Assembly (NCBI GenBank): GCA_038503075.1
Contig: JBCAML010000006.1
Location: 1,240,001-1,304,000, forward strand
Source: Gyromitra esculenta
Lineage: Eukaryota > Ascomycota > Pezizomycetes > Pezizales > Discinaceae
Length of the DNA stretch: 64,000 bases
Direction: 5' to 3'
The stretch's first letter is position 1, and each line of letters begins with the position of its first letter. Of this stretch, positions 11,799-24,403 are shown piece after piece. The notes beneath the pieces are model-generated. The model was not told where the DNA came from and did no database searches. It worked only from the letters and a program-made list of their open reading frames with translations. Both the position numbers and the translations under genes were made by a program.

Positions 11799-13218
11799 TT
11801 AAATATCTGATAACGCTCTTTTCTTCGCTCCATCACTCAATTTCCTCCTAAGTCCACCCAGTTTGCCTGTCTTGGCTCCAAACCCCTTGAGTCCAGTGCG
11901 GTTAACAGGCGGCGATGGTGGTAGTTTGCTCTCGTCTGTGGTTGCGTCGTTGTCGTTCCACACGGTCCATCCTAAAGCTCCCTTCCCCTTTGGTACAACG
12001 GGCACCTTCTTCTTCTCTGGTGTAGTGACAGTCATGAACCCTTCTTTCTCCAGTGTTGGGACCTTTGCCTCTTTCTTTGTCTCTTCCTCCTTTGCCTTCT
12101 CCTTGGCCTCCATATTCTCCAATTCAACAACCTCCATCTCCCCCAGCGGTGTCCTTTGCTCGTCAAATACCCTACCTGATGGTTTTCGTTGCGGAATATC
12201 CTTTTCGATCACATCGACACGCATCTGCTCCCCTCGCTCTTCAGGTACGGTAGCCATTAATTCCGCAAGACGCGACGGTGGAATATTTTCCTTCCCGCGC
12301 TCTGAAAGTTCTGATTTGGAAGATTCGTCATCGGAGAGATCGAGTGTGTGGGTGCTATGCTCCATCATGTTCTGCAGTGTTTCCTCGGGTGTATCTTCAT
12401 AGATGGTAAAGACCCACGAGTCGGGAATACCCGGCGAGGAATCAAAGCCAAGTGACGGGGCGACATCATTAGTAGGCGTAAGCAGGGAGTTTGAACGCGA
12501 CCTAGGTACAGTATCGTGGATGACAGAGTCGATAGAACCTAAGGATGTAGAATCGGAAACAGGTGGATCTACGCGAACGGCAAATGGCACACGCTGGGCG
12601 CGTCTTGCCTCACGTCCGGTTCTAGGAGGAGTGGTAGGACGACGACGGGGTGGCGACGTGTTAGAGACCAAGTTCTTGAGCGAACTCCCAATGCGAGGCT
12701 TTGAGGAGGATTTCTCGACACGGTGATGGGTGTTTGTGATATTGCCTAGGGCACCGCGTTTTTGCTGAGGCTGGGGCTGCTTGTCTGTCAAGATGAAACG
12801 GCTCGATTGCTTGCCCGAGGAGGTAGTAGACTGCTTTGGATGCTCATTGATTGACTTGGAAGTGAGTACAGATGGCTGGGGGATAGATTTGACGCGCTTA
12901 GAATTGGATAGACCAGTGGGGTCTGCGTTTTCGTCGTTAAAGAGAGGGCGCTTAGTGGGGCTGGATCCCGAAGTGGCTATTGGTTGATCGTATTAGCGCG
13001 GGCTATAGTAACGACAGGGATTGATAGATGAGTCGCGCGTGCCTAGCACAGGAATATTTCGGGTGGCGGGGGATGATTCATCAGATAAGGAAATGCGCAA
13101 TGGACTTACAGCGACGGTGGGAATTGGGCAGAGGATTTCCAAAGACTGTTGATTTCATAGGAGAAGAGAGATGATGAGTGCGACGAGGGGCCGAAACAAG
13201 CGTTGAAGCAGGTGCCAT
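11799..13218 (-). CDS. disordered protein with D-box and KEN-box degrons
   Basis: Two exons, 13218-13110 and 12976-11799, 428 aa; the 133-nt intron has a GTAAGT donor and joins NSHRR to STSGSSPTKRPLFNDENADP. The protein is low complexity, rich in S, P, T, K, E, with no fold visible. It has a perfect destruction box RGALGNITN (residues 110-118) and a KENIPP KEN box (265-270), plus an NDENADP segment near the N-terminus. These are the classic docking signals of APC/C substrates. Several proline-directed sites (TPP, SPP, TPTN) would suit CDK. A short C-terminal block ALGWTVWND and basic GGLRRKLSDGAKKRALSD end may be functional. Family not recognised; securin-like or another mitotic regulator is possible but unproven. 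Confidence 0.8.
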
Positions 13219-13990
13219 CTTTGCGAGATCGTAAGTCGCGCGTGAGAGATAGCGTAATGGCGAAGAAGAGTTGAATAAACAATAAACGAAATGCACAGTT
13301 CACCCCGCTAAACGTTAGAGCAAAATAACTAAACAAGCAAAAGGCTCGTCCTAAATAGTCGCAAAGGATCGAAGCAATCTCTTCTCGTATCGCAAAGCTG
13401 CAGAAAAATCACAGATAAAGCGATGGGGTTGGAGATGGAGAAGGTGTTGGAGAAGAACGGGTGATGTCGGTTTGGGGGGGCACACGGTTGTTAAAGACTG
13501 GGCCGAGTCCGTGGGAGGGCAGCAGCCAGCCAGCGAAGGGATGACCAAAACGGATTAATGGGCGGATCTGCCTTTTTCGACGCGACGCGACGCGTGAGTT
13601 TCGCTCCATGTTCGCGTTAGCTGAACCCCCGCAGCCACAGGTTAATTAGTCCTCCCCTGCGGTGATACGGCTCGGCTGAATGCTGGGGCGGGATGTGGAT
13701 GCAAGAATTCAGGGTGGCTGAGCGAGGTGACACTGGCTGGGTGACGCCCCAGTCTGGGCCTGGGTTTATCGATAAGCTCTGTCACTCATGCCTCCCAGAC
13801 ATCACTCGCCTTTTCACCCACCAATTCCTGCCGCCATGGCCCCCACTTATGCTCTACATAACCTCCGGTTACTATTCATCTGAATTAATACTCTCTCTTT
13901 TCCTAAAAAAAAAAACTACTTGCATTTAATAACATATGCCAAGGTAGCAGCAAGACAACTATCAAATAGACCTCTTCAACAATTTACCAT
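13219..13990. other. upstream region of degron gene
   Basis: Holds the 5' UTR and the MluI-box cluster described separately. Nothing else supported. Confidence 0.4.
13580..13595. promoter_or_regulatory. MluI cell-cycle box cluster
   Basis: Overlapping ACGCGA (13580), ACGCGA (13585) and perfect ACGCGT (13590), about 360 bp upstream of the degron protein start. ACGCGT is the known binding site of MBF, the G1/S transcription factor. It matches the cell-cycle theme of the gene; the link is inference. Confidence 0.55.
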
Positions 13991-14420
13991 CTCATAGGAC
14001 TGCCGAAGGAACAGCCTTCCTATTCGGAAGTACTCCTCAAGAACGGGCTAAGACCCCTCCCCAAACGACCAATAGCACAGGCTGCAATAGACAGCGCATC
14101 ACCATACAGACAAGTCTCGATCACCAAGATTCTGCTTGATAGAGGTTCTGGTATCCAAGCTCGGGATAGATATAGAAGTACCCCGCTTCATGATACTTCA
14201 GCGTATGCGTGATGTGGCTGGTAGGCAGACTTCTTTCAGAAAGTCAAGCTTGGAGGTAGTTGGGAGACCATGCCGCATTGAAAGAGCCAAGAAACGGCAG
14301 GTACTCAAATCTCTCTAACCTCATTAGGCCGGGAGTTTGAGCCCAAGGAGATTGCTGTATCCTCCCAGAGCGAGTATGTCGGAGCTGAAGAAATCCGAGG
14401 AGGATATGGAAAACTGGTAA
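13991..14420 (+). pseudogene. decayed ankyrin-repeat fragment
   Basis: The frame through 14021-14209 is open and reads two ankyrin-like units: SEVLLKNGLRPLPKRPIAQA, then ITKILLDRGSGIQARDRYRS followed by TPLHD, matching the consensus TPLH and LLLDRGA hallmarks. It stops at TGA 14210, and weak ankyrin-like text resumes in other frames to about 14400 (VSSQSEYVGAEE). No start codon, no flanking domains. Probably a relic of a larger ankyrin or NLR-like gene. Confidence 0.5.
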
Positions 14421-17400
14421 TGTTTTTCGAATTGTCGGCTAAATTCTAGAGAAACTGAGAGTTTTGATCTGACCACTATGTAAGTAGCATATTATATGAA
14501 TAAATACGATCCCTAAGTTCAACAAAAGACATTATTTCGCAGCCATTCCATAACATACTCAGCCAGCTAATCTTAACAGAGCGTGACACTGTGGATGTCT
14601 GGGAGAACTTCGCGTTATTGAAATTCCCAAGTCATGTGGCAGGGTGGGATTGATGTAATCAGAGCATAGGACTTCGAAAAACTATATCCCAGGCAGTCCC
14701 AAATGAACAATAACGATACCTTGGAACAACCGTGGTCGTGTTTGTAAACTTTTTTATTCCTGTTTCTCAATCCATTCAAAATTACAAACTGCAACTAATT
14801 ATGGGCACACAGACCCCATCACGCTTGCTGCCCTCGGCACGCACTAAGTCGAAGCTCCAATGCTTCAAGACCCCAACAATTTCCGAACTTGACGCTGTCC
14901 ATAAAACATCGATCCAGAATCGCGCGGTTTTTCTTGGCGCCTCCGGCGACCGGAGAAATGGAGGTAGTTGATGCGCGCACAAACCATACTCTACGCATCA
15001 AGCTATGTAGCATATTCTGGTCAAACAGCGGCTTAAAAAACTTGGATCGACGCTGCGTCTGCGTAACTGGGTGATCCCCGGATACCGAGCGGGGGAAAAC
15101 GAACCCAAGAAGCCAAGTGGGTAGATGTGGTAAGGAAAATATCGAAAAAGATGAGTCTATTGCGTTAAGTAGGAGATGGATACATACAAATACCTGACGA
15201 TCTTCTGCCACCGGGTCTCTACGGCGAGATGCTCATGATGTTTTGATAGCTCTGTATTCCTAATAAATTGACTTTTAGATATGACATCCGTGGAAATTTT
15301 GTGGGGAAAGCTTCTGTCACACCTATCCCTCCCCTTCCCATCTCTTCCCGAAGTACATATTGCGCAAGGGTGTCGAAATGTATCCTCCCAAATTATGGTT
15401 ACATCCGATGCGGGAAGGCGTTGGCTTACGGCATCTTTACTAACTCAGAGCGGGACGGCAATGTGTGTTGAGAGTGGCAGGTGGTGGGAAGTATCAAAGA
15501 AGTAGGATGGAGGGTGAAGGTGAGAGGGATAGTCTTGCTAATAGAAGATTTAATCTAGCGGCGGTATAGTGATAAGGCTAGGCTTGTTTGATATTGGAAA
15601 GTTTTTATGGAGAAAGAAGGGTAGTAAGATGCTTCATCCTCTATAACAAGGATGTATATGAGCGAGTGATAATGTGTGATTGATCCGGACATAGGAGAAC
15701 CGGAAGAGATGCGTTTTCTCTTGGGTTTAGGATCCTTTCTGTAGCAGCGCTTCCATAATCTCTACCCTTTTAAGGTGACGCGCTCTCTTCTCCTACAGAG
15801 AAATGCAGCAGAAAACAAGTCTCTACGGGGCTGGTTTCGACTTTTGCTCTCTCTAGTTAGATACGGGTGTGGTTTCGATGAATAACATATACCTGTGGTG
15901 ATTAAATACAGTCTACTGAGCGAACGTACCCCATCTTGGTATATTACCCTACCATCACTGTTATGTTTTGCTCGGGTGTTCTCATCTTCCGTTGCCTTCC
16001 GCTGCCTTCCGTTGCCATAGGCGTTGTTTGCTAGACAAACCCGCCATCCTCTATCCCCACCAACACCCTCACTATGGTATTCCATCGCAAAATCCCTTCC
16101 AAAATCGAGATCTGTTTAAATCTGCCAGCAATCCCATCCTATTCACATTACATTCATAACCCTATCCTAAATGCATTCACTTTCTAACCATCTAGAATCA
16201 ATTCAGAATCCTTTTGATCCCCGGTGAAATTGGATCTAAATTTTGTGGAAGATGGAATCTCTGGAATAATATCGGTCTCTCTCCTCTCGTGAATTCAACC
16301 ACTAACAGGACCTTTTATAGAAACTCAGGTATAACCAGAAAAACTATCCAGCGAGCTGTGCAACTTCAACCGAATCTGGAGGGAAATAAAACTTGATGAG
16401 TTCCAAGCAAGACCTTTATCAGTTTTTTTTATGAACCGAAACCTATCTACTCGTCAGCCTCGCTACACATCTTACCAAACTTGCATAGTCTTCTTTTCGG
16501 AGGCCTTCTTGCTGCTGTCCTGCAGTATTCGGTAGATGGCTCAATTTTGTGATGGTGATGAAGGCAACTCCCCTCCTAGACCTGATATTATCCTATCCGC
16601 AATGCTATTAATTTACTACACTACAGACCTAGGTCTATCCAGAAACACGCGATAATCCACAGCTCGAACCAGCCGGAAAATACATTCTCAGCCTGGCAAC
16701 AGGTAGCCCCATCACGCTTCCCGGAATTTCATTTAGAGAGCTCGATTAATTTATATTCACTTCAGGGGACACTAAAATTTATCTATCAATGATGCTATAC
16801 CAGCGCCCTCCCGCGATCCTATTTAAAATATCGATATTACTACGGCCTTGATACGACCCCACGGGGGTAGATGTCGTTGCTGTGAATTGTGATGAGCCGG
16901 ACTAACTGGAGTTTATTTCTAGGACTTACGCTAGATATATTCATGCAATTTCCCAGGCCTCGAGATGGCGCCTACAGACGAAGTGTATTCCGGTATCGTA
17001 TTCCGACTGTATTAATACCTATAGCAGCATGAACGACGAATCCCCATGGCTCCCCAGATGTGTCATTTTCTACTGTTGGGATTAATTAGGTTCGTTTCCC
17101 TTTAACCGTTCTTGATATCGCTATGTCTGAAATACTGACCGGAGATATGTAGTTGAACTTTAGCTGTGGATAAATTTTGCTTCTGACGATAAATTTAAAC
17201 CTAGATTCAGTCAATTGATCAAGCTACCTAGAGTGTATTGAATATGGCCGGCATTCACACGTGTCGAAACGCTATATACATGCGCTTAAGGGTTATTACT
17301 TCCACGCACTCAGTTGTGGGTTTGGTTTGATTAGATCGTGGGTGGGTTGAGCGATTGGCATGTATAGTGGGCTAATAATATCTAGCACTGAGAAAGAGAT

Positions 17401-19548
17401 GTCATCTTTTATATTTTTCATTACTACTTTTACCTTTTTCCAAACAAAAAACTAACCAACAAGATAGCGATCATCGAGATCAAAAATACAGCATTCAATT
17501 ATAGCATAATACTCAGCATCGAGCGATTTGCTTCTGAGGATATTATTTAAATCGCTGAAATCACACTATCTTGAAATCTAAAGTTATTGAGTGTTACAGA
17601 AATCCCCTCACACACCAGTCATATTTATAAACCTAGCTAATTGTTCAAAGGAACGGGTGAATTTGTCTCTGAGGAGTAAATTCGCATTTCGTGTGGAAAT
17701 AGGAAATAGTTCTCGTCCACCTGCTCATGGGTCTACACCGATCCTAGATGCTAACGAGAAATACTATTATCCTATTTCTATTTATCTTCAGAACGAAGCC
17801 TGTTTTCATTTCTCTCCACAAAAAGAAGCATAATATTTGAACCATCGTTCACATCCTCAAAAACTTAATTTTCAAATACAAACAGCTAATCTACATATCC
17901 TTAGCCCAACATTCCAATCATCACCCGCAATCTACAAGCATAGCCATTCAAATGCAAATATCCAATAAATACAATAACTCCTCTTTTGGTAAAAAAATCC
18001 GAAATTCCAACCTTTACTGAAACGTTGTACTTACATAAAGTTAATGGCCGCACTCACCACTATGGCCACCTCCATAATCCGAGGCGAGTGAGCATATCAA
18101 ACCCTGAGCAGAAATAAGTAATGAGCGGCCTTCGCTCCAAAAAAGTATTGAAGTAAAAACTGTGCGCGCAACTACTCCGCGAGCTTCACTGAGCTTCGTG
18201 ATCGTTAGAAATATTAATACATTAGGCAGAGTGAAGCTACCTATTTCTATAAGTGGGAATTTTATACCGAAAGAAGTACGGGCTTTGTTATGGCGGAGAA
18301 GAGCCATAATAACTGATACGTCTGCGTACTTGTGAGATGCATGTTGTGACTACTGCGTTAACTGGAAGGGGTTGCATGGTGGCATACGAGATCCCGCCAT
18401 CCAGAGATCGAAGTGAGGAGGGATGTTTGGGGAAGGCCAACGGAGGTCGCAAAGAAGGAGTTAGAAGAGAGGGAGCTAGCAATGCTTGATCCTGATAAAG
18501 GGGAGTAACAAATTTCATTTATCGGATATGGGTTTTCGATCAGCGTTATCTCCTTCGTCTACCAAAAGCTACATGTATTTATGCAGTTTATGGTCTAAGC
18601 GTGAGAAGTTATTCGTGGATGTATGGTATAAAAGACGTGATTTCCTTCTGCGTATATAATTCTAGCCGTAAGCGATTCTATTGGTTGAGATTCAGCGATC
18701 TTCCTTTGATTGTTCCTTTTTTTTTTTTACCTCCACGCCCTCCACACCCTGCTTCGGTTAGCGGCAGTTGGCCAGCTTTGACGCTAGCAAGCGAGTCATA
18801 TCTTATGACCCGATACACATACTGCACTCGATGGAACACGACTGACTCAAGGAGATGAACCGAGTCGCCATTGACAGTTGAGTTACCCACCAGAAGTGCA
18901 TGTAGATATGAGTGAAATAGATAGGGATAAGATAATTATTTCTGGCTCTTAAACCTTGGATTAATCTACATGTAGCTTTGGACGGACCTCGGACCGTAGC
19001 TAAGCAAGACCCCCGCTATTGTAGATCTACGATACTACGGGCCCACCCAAATTAAAACATTCATCTCCCTATGGCATAACATGTCCTCTACATCTTATCG
19101 GGTATCATAAAAAGAAGCAAGATACCACGGCAAGAGACGTATCAAGCTTCAGCTTCAGAGGTTATCATAGAGGGTAGAGTAGAGTTTACTTTTTGTACAA
19201 AAGCCGTCATGAACACCAAAAGTTAAAAACTAAGAAAGAAAGAAAGAAACCCTTCATAAAGTATCTTACAAAAGAAAATAGAAAAAAGACCTTCCCTCTC
19301 TTCTAGCCGTATCGTAACAATCAGATCGTAAGGTGTGTAATTCCATTCTCGTATCTTCTCCTGATCCACCTTTTCCGCCCTCTCTCACCCCAAATTTTAC
19401 CAACACAGGACAAATGAAAAACCAAGGCCATCTAACAATATACCAAGAATCGAAAGCGAGGAAGAAAAAACTTCCCAAAACAGAAGGAACAAAACAGCTG
19501 CCGTAATACATTACAATTGCCATCTCACTCTCCTCCTTTAACTATCTT
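14421..19548. other. gene-poor AT-rich stretch
   Basis: About 5 kb without a supported gene. All short open frames lack coding features. A minus-strand scrap at 17455-17560 resembles part of a Ty1/copia RNase H (see findings). Two TACATGTA sites at 18570 and 18967. High TA content is consistent with old, mutated repeats, not proven. The last 350 bp is the 3' region of the helicase gene. Confidence 0.4.
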
Positions 19549-22474
19549 CTACTCATCAGCATCAAACCTACTCATCCCACCACCCCTTCCACCTCTGCCA
19601 CGGCTAGGCCTATCTCCAAATCCCCTGGAACCACCATCACGGTCTCCGAATGACCTCCTCTCTCCGCCACCGAATGAATCGCCACCGCGGCCTCTGCCAC
19701 GGCCACCGAAGCCGCCTCTTCCGCCAAAGCCGCCGGATTCGCCGTCACGTCCGCCGCTAGAGAATCCTCCACGACCACGACCTCCGCTTTGATAACCCCT
19801 CCCCTCCCAAGGTTTTGAGGCACCTCCGCGTCCGCCGAACCCACCACGACCTCTAAAGCCTCCGGATTCACCATCACGTCCACGGCTAGAGAATCCCCCA
19901 CGGCCTCTAAAACCACCAGATTCGCCGTCACGTCCACGACTAGAGTATCCCCCACGGCCTCTAAAGCCACCAGATTCGCCGTCACGTCCACGGCTAGAGA
20001 ATCCCCCACGGCCTCTAAAGCCACCAGATTCGCCGTCACGTCCGCGACTAGAGTATCCCCCACGGCCTCCAAAACCACCAGATTCGCCGTCACGTCCACG
20101 ACTAGAGTATCCACTACGACCTCCAAAGCCACTAGAGGATTCATCACTAAGATCTCCAGAGCCACCAGAGGATTCGCCGTCGCGGTCTCCAAGGCCACCA
20201 GAGGATTCGCCGTCACGATCTCCAAAGCTGCGGCCCCCAAAGCCACTGGATTCGCCGTCACGTCCACCGCTAGAGAATCCATCGCGACTGGAGCCTCTTC
20301 CTTCCCAAGGTCTAGCGCCACCTCTTCCACCTGAACTGCCAAAGCCACCTCTTCCTCTAGAGCTACCGAAGCCGCCACGCCCGCCACGCCCGCCAAAGCC
20401 ACCTCTTGATGAACCACCACCACGTTCCGAGCTGTCATAGGGAGGACGATCAGATGTTTCATCGCCGAAGTCCTCGGGATTCCTGTTGGTGGAGTTCAGG
20501 CCGGGGACTCTAGTGAGTCCCATCTTTGCAGCCAATATAGGCGAGACAAACGGAGGTTCTTCCATACCCCACCCGAGGGTAGCAAGGCGGTTGAGACCAT
20601 CGACCATGCGACGCTTGTCCCCAATTCCAGCGTAGATCCCAAGGAGTGCAGTGTAAGTCCTGCTCTTGGTTTCACGTGGCACTCTTATGCTGGCTTCGGT
20701 AAGAGTAGTAAGCATGTCTGCAACGCTCTTAGGAAGTGTCTGTTCAGCACCCAGGTCGATTCTGGCGACATTAAGTGATTTGTCTTCGATGAATGGAAGA
20801 CCTTTAAGTTCTTGCATGCAGAAGGGAACTTCCATATCTGGGAGGATGAGGTAACCAACACCCTCGCGAGAGCCACGAGCGGTACGGCCGAGACGATGGA
20901 TGTACTGTTCCTTGTTCCTTGGGCCACCAACTTGGATGACGTGGGTGACCTTGGGGAAGTCCATTCCGCGAGCTGTAACATCGGACGAGAAAAGGATTGC
21001 TGACTCGGCATTTCTGAAGCGGGTAGCTGCGGTATCACGCTGAGCCTGGCTAAGGCGAGAGTGAATTTCAAAGATCTTGGTAGGGGACATGGGATGATAA
21101 GTATCTTCCGGGCCGCGAAGCTGACGGAAGGTGTCGGCGGCAAGAGAAGCCCAGCGGGTGGCAGAGAAGAAAACGATAGCCTTGAAAGGAAGATTTTCTT
21201 CTTCTTCAGATTTGCTGGCCATCGCAGCGGTATGAAGGGCCCTCTCACGTTCGCAAAGCTCATAGACCGCAGGAATCAAGTTCTCGAGTCCGGTAGTTTT
21301 GATAAGTCTTTGCTCGACCTTCTCGTGGGTCTGTGCCTCGCCCTTCTCGACCATGCGAAGGAATTTATAATCTCTGCCCATGGTTTTTCTAACTACGCTC
21401 ATGACTTTTTCTGGGACTGTTGCAGAGAATAAGAGAGTCTGTCTAGACCTTCCTGTCGCCTCAACGATGTGATCTCTGGGAGGTAAAGCAGCCATGATGT
21501 CGTCGAGCTCCTTAGTAAACCCAACATCAAGCAAATTGTCTGCTTCGTCCATCACGAAAACTTCCAAATTAGGTGCAGTGACACCAGCCGGGTCAGTGAG
21601 GAGATCCAACAATCTTCCGGGGGTGGCGATTAGGATATGGCAGCCGTGTTGATGGATTGAGCGGAGACCCTCCCTCTTTCCAGTCCCACCGACGGCGGTC
21701 TGGATGACAATGGGGCTGTTGGCAGTGAGCTTCCTGGCATCGACAGCGATCTGAGTAGCTAACTCGCGAGTCGGTGAGACGATGATCGCACGGATATCTG
21801 CGTTGGAGCCGTCGGACCGCCCAAACCGCCCGCGGGGAGCAGGCTTTAGAGGTTTGCTACTAGTGAGAACGCGCTGCAAGACGGGCAGCAAGAAAGCGAT
21901 TGTCTTCCCGGTACCAGTTTTGGCCTGAGCGAGTCTATAAAATTACAGTTTTATCTCGTTAGAAAATTGCTTATCTTGCAGTACAACGAAAAAAAAAGAT
22001 CAATGATAAGCGGGGAAGGAAAAAAAAAATAACTTACACATTATCACCATTTACGGTCTCTAGAATAGTTTTTCGTTGCACCTTGGTCATTTCCTCGTAT
22101 CCCATACCCTTCGTAATAGTATTAATAATTGATGCATCCACCAATCCTTTATCTGCAAGCTGTTGGAACCTGGTGATGGGCTCCTCCGCTGCAAAGTGAT
22201 GTTCATGACCGTGTCCAGAATGAGCATACTCTCCTGCAGGAGGATCCGAGTCTACGGTCGCCTCTGCTGCAGCATTGGCCTCATCTCGTAGATAAGCAGT
22301 GATAGCAAAAAATCTTCGCTGGGCAGGTGAAGAAGTGAGGACAGCAGATTTTAATGGCGCTGCACGAACAATTGCAGACGTTGAAGAAGAGGGGGAGGAT
22401 GTGAGGGCACGAATGGAAGAAGAAGTCAATCGAAGGAGAGTAGGTGATTGACGGCGTAACGCAGCGGTAAACAT
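19549..22474 (-). CDS. MSS116: mitochondrial DEAD-box RNA helicase with RGG tail
   Basis: Two exons, 22474-22038 and 21934-19549, 940 aa; the intron splits the codon just before motif I. N-terminus (MFTAALRRQSPTLLRLTSSS) is a strong mitochondrial presequence. Core motifs are intact: Q motif region (TKVQRKTI), motif I AKTGTGKT (150-157), PTREL (200-204), TPGRL, DEAD (275-278), SAT, SDVTARGMDFP, and HRLGRTARG. This order matches Mss116-type helicases, which act as chaperones for mitochondrial group I/II intron splicing and RNA turnover. From about residue 650 the tail is almost only G, R, S, D, E, F, with an 18-residue repeat, far longer than the yeast tail. Symbol given by family; orthology not tested. 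Confidence 0.92.
19860..20140 (-). repeat. 54-bp tandem repeat in helicase tail
   Basis: TTCGCCGTCACGTCC recurs at 19921, 19975, 20029 and 20083, an exact 54-bp step coding 18-residue units of the form GGFRGRGGYSSRGRDGES. Diverged copies continue on both sides. Copies alternate GGF/GGY and SSRG, suggesting recent in-frame amplification. Confidence 0.9.
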
Positions 22475-23866
22475 CGCAGCGATAGTGGGGTGGGATTGTT
22501 TGCAACTTTGCTCTTGTAAAGCAAAGGAATTAAAGGGTAAAGAAAGAAACCGCGATCAGAGAGATGCGGTGTAGATGTAGGGAGGGAGACGAGATGAGAA
22601 GGAGAGGAATTGAGATGGAGGAAGAGGTGGGATGAGGAGAGGGAAAATTTCCTCTGGGGATGGTGGGGGAGGGGACAATATTGGCTTTTTTGGCGCTACA
22701 GGTCGTTGCAGCGAAAAGAAAAAAATGGGAAAACCACAGAAATTTTTGCTTGGCGGGGGTTGACGGAGAATAGTTTTTCCGCAAAGATAGAGGTTTTCCG
22801 CCACATCGCTCTACAGTTTGGTCCGGCAGTGCCGTCAAGCGCCGTCGGTCGTCCGTTTTGGCAGTCCAGGCCCGGGGCAACATTCAGCTTTACCCTCACT
22901 GACTCTCTAGCCAGCAGTCTGGTGGGCCCGGACTCTACTCTTGATAGGTCACTTGCTGCTTGCTATATATGGGGGGCCTGAATTTCCTGACTAACTGCCT
23001 AGCGACAGGCATTTTACAGTGGGCAGAGCATCTACTGTTCTAGAGTAGCATGTGGGGCGGTCAGCCTTTACAATGGCGATTGAGTATTTTGCACTCGAAT
23101 AGCAGAGTGAAAAGCGGCTTGATTAGGGCCCATTGAGAGTAGAGTAGAAAATTATTTTACGTTAGAACAGCCAGCTAACACACCTAGATAGTAGGTTGCG
23201 ATCGAGACCGAAGGCAGCGGTCTAATTTTATCTCTACAGCTACATCCAGAGTAGAGGCTGTCAACTGAAAAAAGAAAAATATCCCCCCACATGAATGTGC
23301 TCTTGATGTTTATACATGAACATTCCTTGTTGTAATACTAGGGATGAACGAAATCGATTGCTTAATCCTCTACAGGCTGACTGCGCGTCCCCGTTTATAT
23401 ACTTGACAATACCCTTCTAGAGCCCCCTATGTGCCTGTGGACTCGGGCCTATGTCTCTTCCTAATAGTCACCCCCGAAGATATATCCGGAGGGTCCCCAT
23501 ATCAAGAAGCCTCTCAAACATTTCTGGTCTAGTACGAAGCGAGTGATATATTATGATGAAGCGAGGTTAGTAGCATAGGATCATACCTGTGAAACCAGGA
23601 CTAATAGGCTGTAGCCAAGGGAAGTAAACCCTTCGTGAAATAAGGCGGAGACTGATTGGCAGGTATGATCAACGGACCTCTTCCCCTTCTATAAACAGTA
23701 ATACTTAGAGATAAAGCACTTCTAAACCTAACTATAATCCTCATAATCGGCTATTATATGGTTGGTATTATTCCTGTCTCTTTTAAATGCTAGAGTGGAG
23801 GTTTATTACTACGTATGATAAGCCTCCTAGGTAGAGAAAAACATTTGGAATCAAAAAAACAACTCT
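22475..23866. other. upstream region of helicase; otherwise empty
   Basis: The first 400 bp is the helicase promoter with purine-rich plus strand. The rest shows only short repeats such as GAGAGTAGAGTAG near 23133. No gene supported. Confidence 0.4.
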
Positions 23867-24403
23867 TTAGATCGCAGCAGGCATCATCCCCCCTGAATAC
23901 TCTTCCATCAAGCTTTCATATACCTTATCCACCGCCTTGCGTCGCCTCTCAATGTGGCCCCTCGTAATAGAATTCTCGCTATCGCGGAGGAACAACCGCT
24001 TAAATGTGTACCACCAATTAAGATCCAGCAAAGCTCTCTTAAACCCTAATAGCAGATCGTCCAGCTTGATGCCTGCGGAAGAACTCCGATTCGAGTGGCA
24101 TTCGCAGGTTGGGAAATTACCAAGGGCTCTTGTCACTTTCTTGCAGACTATACAGAACGCAAGGTGGCATTCATCACGAGGACAGACATACGTCTGATCA
24201 GCGTGGCCGAATCTAAGTTGGTGCCAGGAAATGTGAAGGTTGCAGGAGGGGCATTGCAGGGGCGCGGTGATGTCGTTTTCGAATACTCTGGTGGACCGTA
24301 TCGTGAATGCCCTGGTAGAAGCGCCAGGGGTAGTAGTTGTTTCTGGGGTGTGGTTTTTTGAACCGAAGAGTTTGTCGAGACTTTTCTTTATTGAGGAACC
24401 CAT
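23867..24403 (-). CDS. small cysteine-rich zinc protein, IBR/RING-like (copy A)
   Basis: Single exon, 178 aa from the ATG at 24403; an upstream in-frame extension is rejected since it is the repeat-rich leader (a CA/GT microsatellite). Residues 51-102 hold C-x2-C-x19-C-x4-C-x4-C-x2-C-x12-C-x-C, with CPSCNLHISW and FCIVCK, resembling in-between-RING zinc folds. The N-terminus is Ser/Thr-rich and basic, with MGSS at the very start (a possible N-myristoylation signal, MGxxxS). The C-terminal third is helical and charged. The same cysteine core, with identical 19-residue first gap, occurs in the gene at 32433, so the two are paralogues. An isolated IBR-like core without flanking RING1 does not make a ligase, so no activity is claimed. 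Confidence 0.75.
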   Translation of the reverse strand: MGSSIKKSLDKLFGSKNHTPETTTTPGASTRAFTIRSTRVFENDITAPLQCPSCNLHISWHQLRFGHADQTYVCPRDECHLAFCIVCKKVTRALGNFPTCECHSNRSSSAGIKLDDLLLGFKRALLDLNWWYTFKRLFLRDSENSITRGHIERRRKAVDKVYESLMEEYSGGMMPAAI

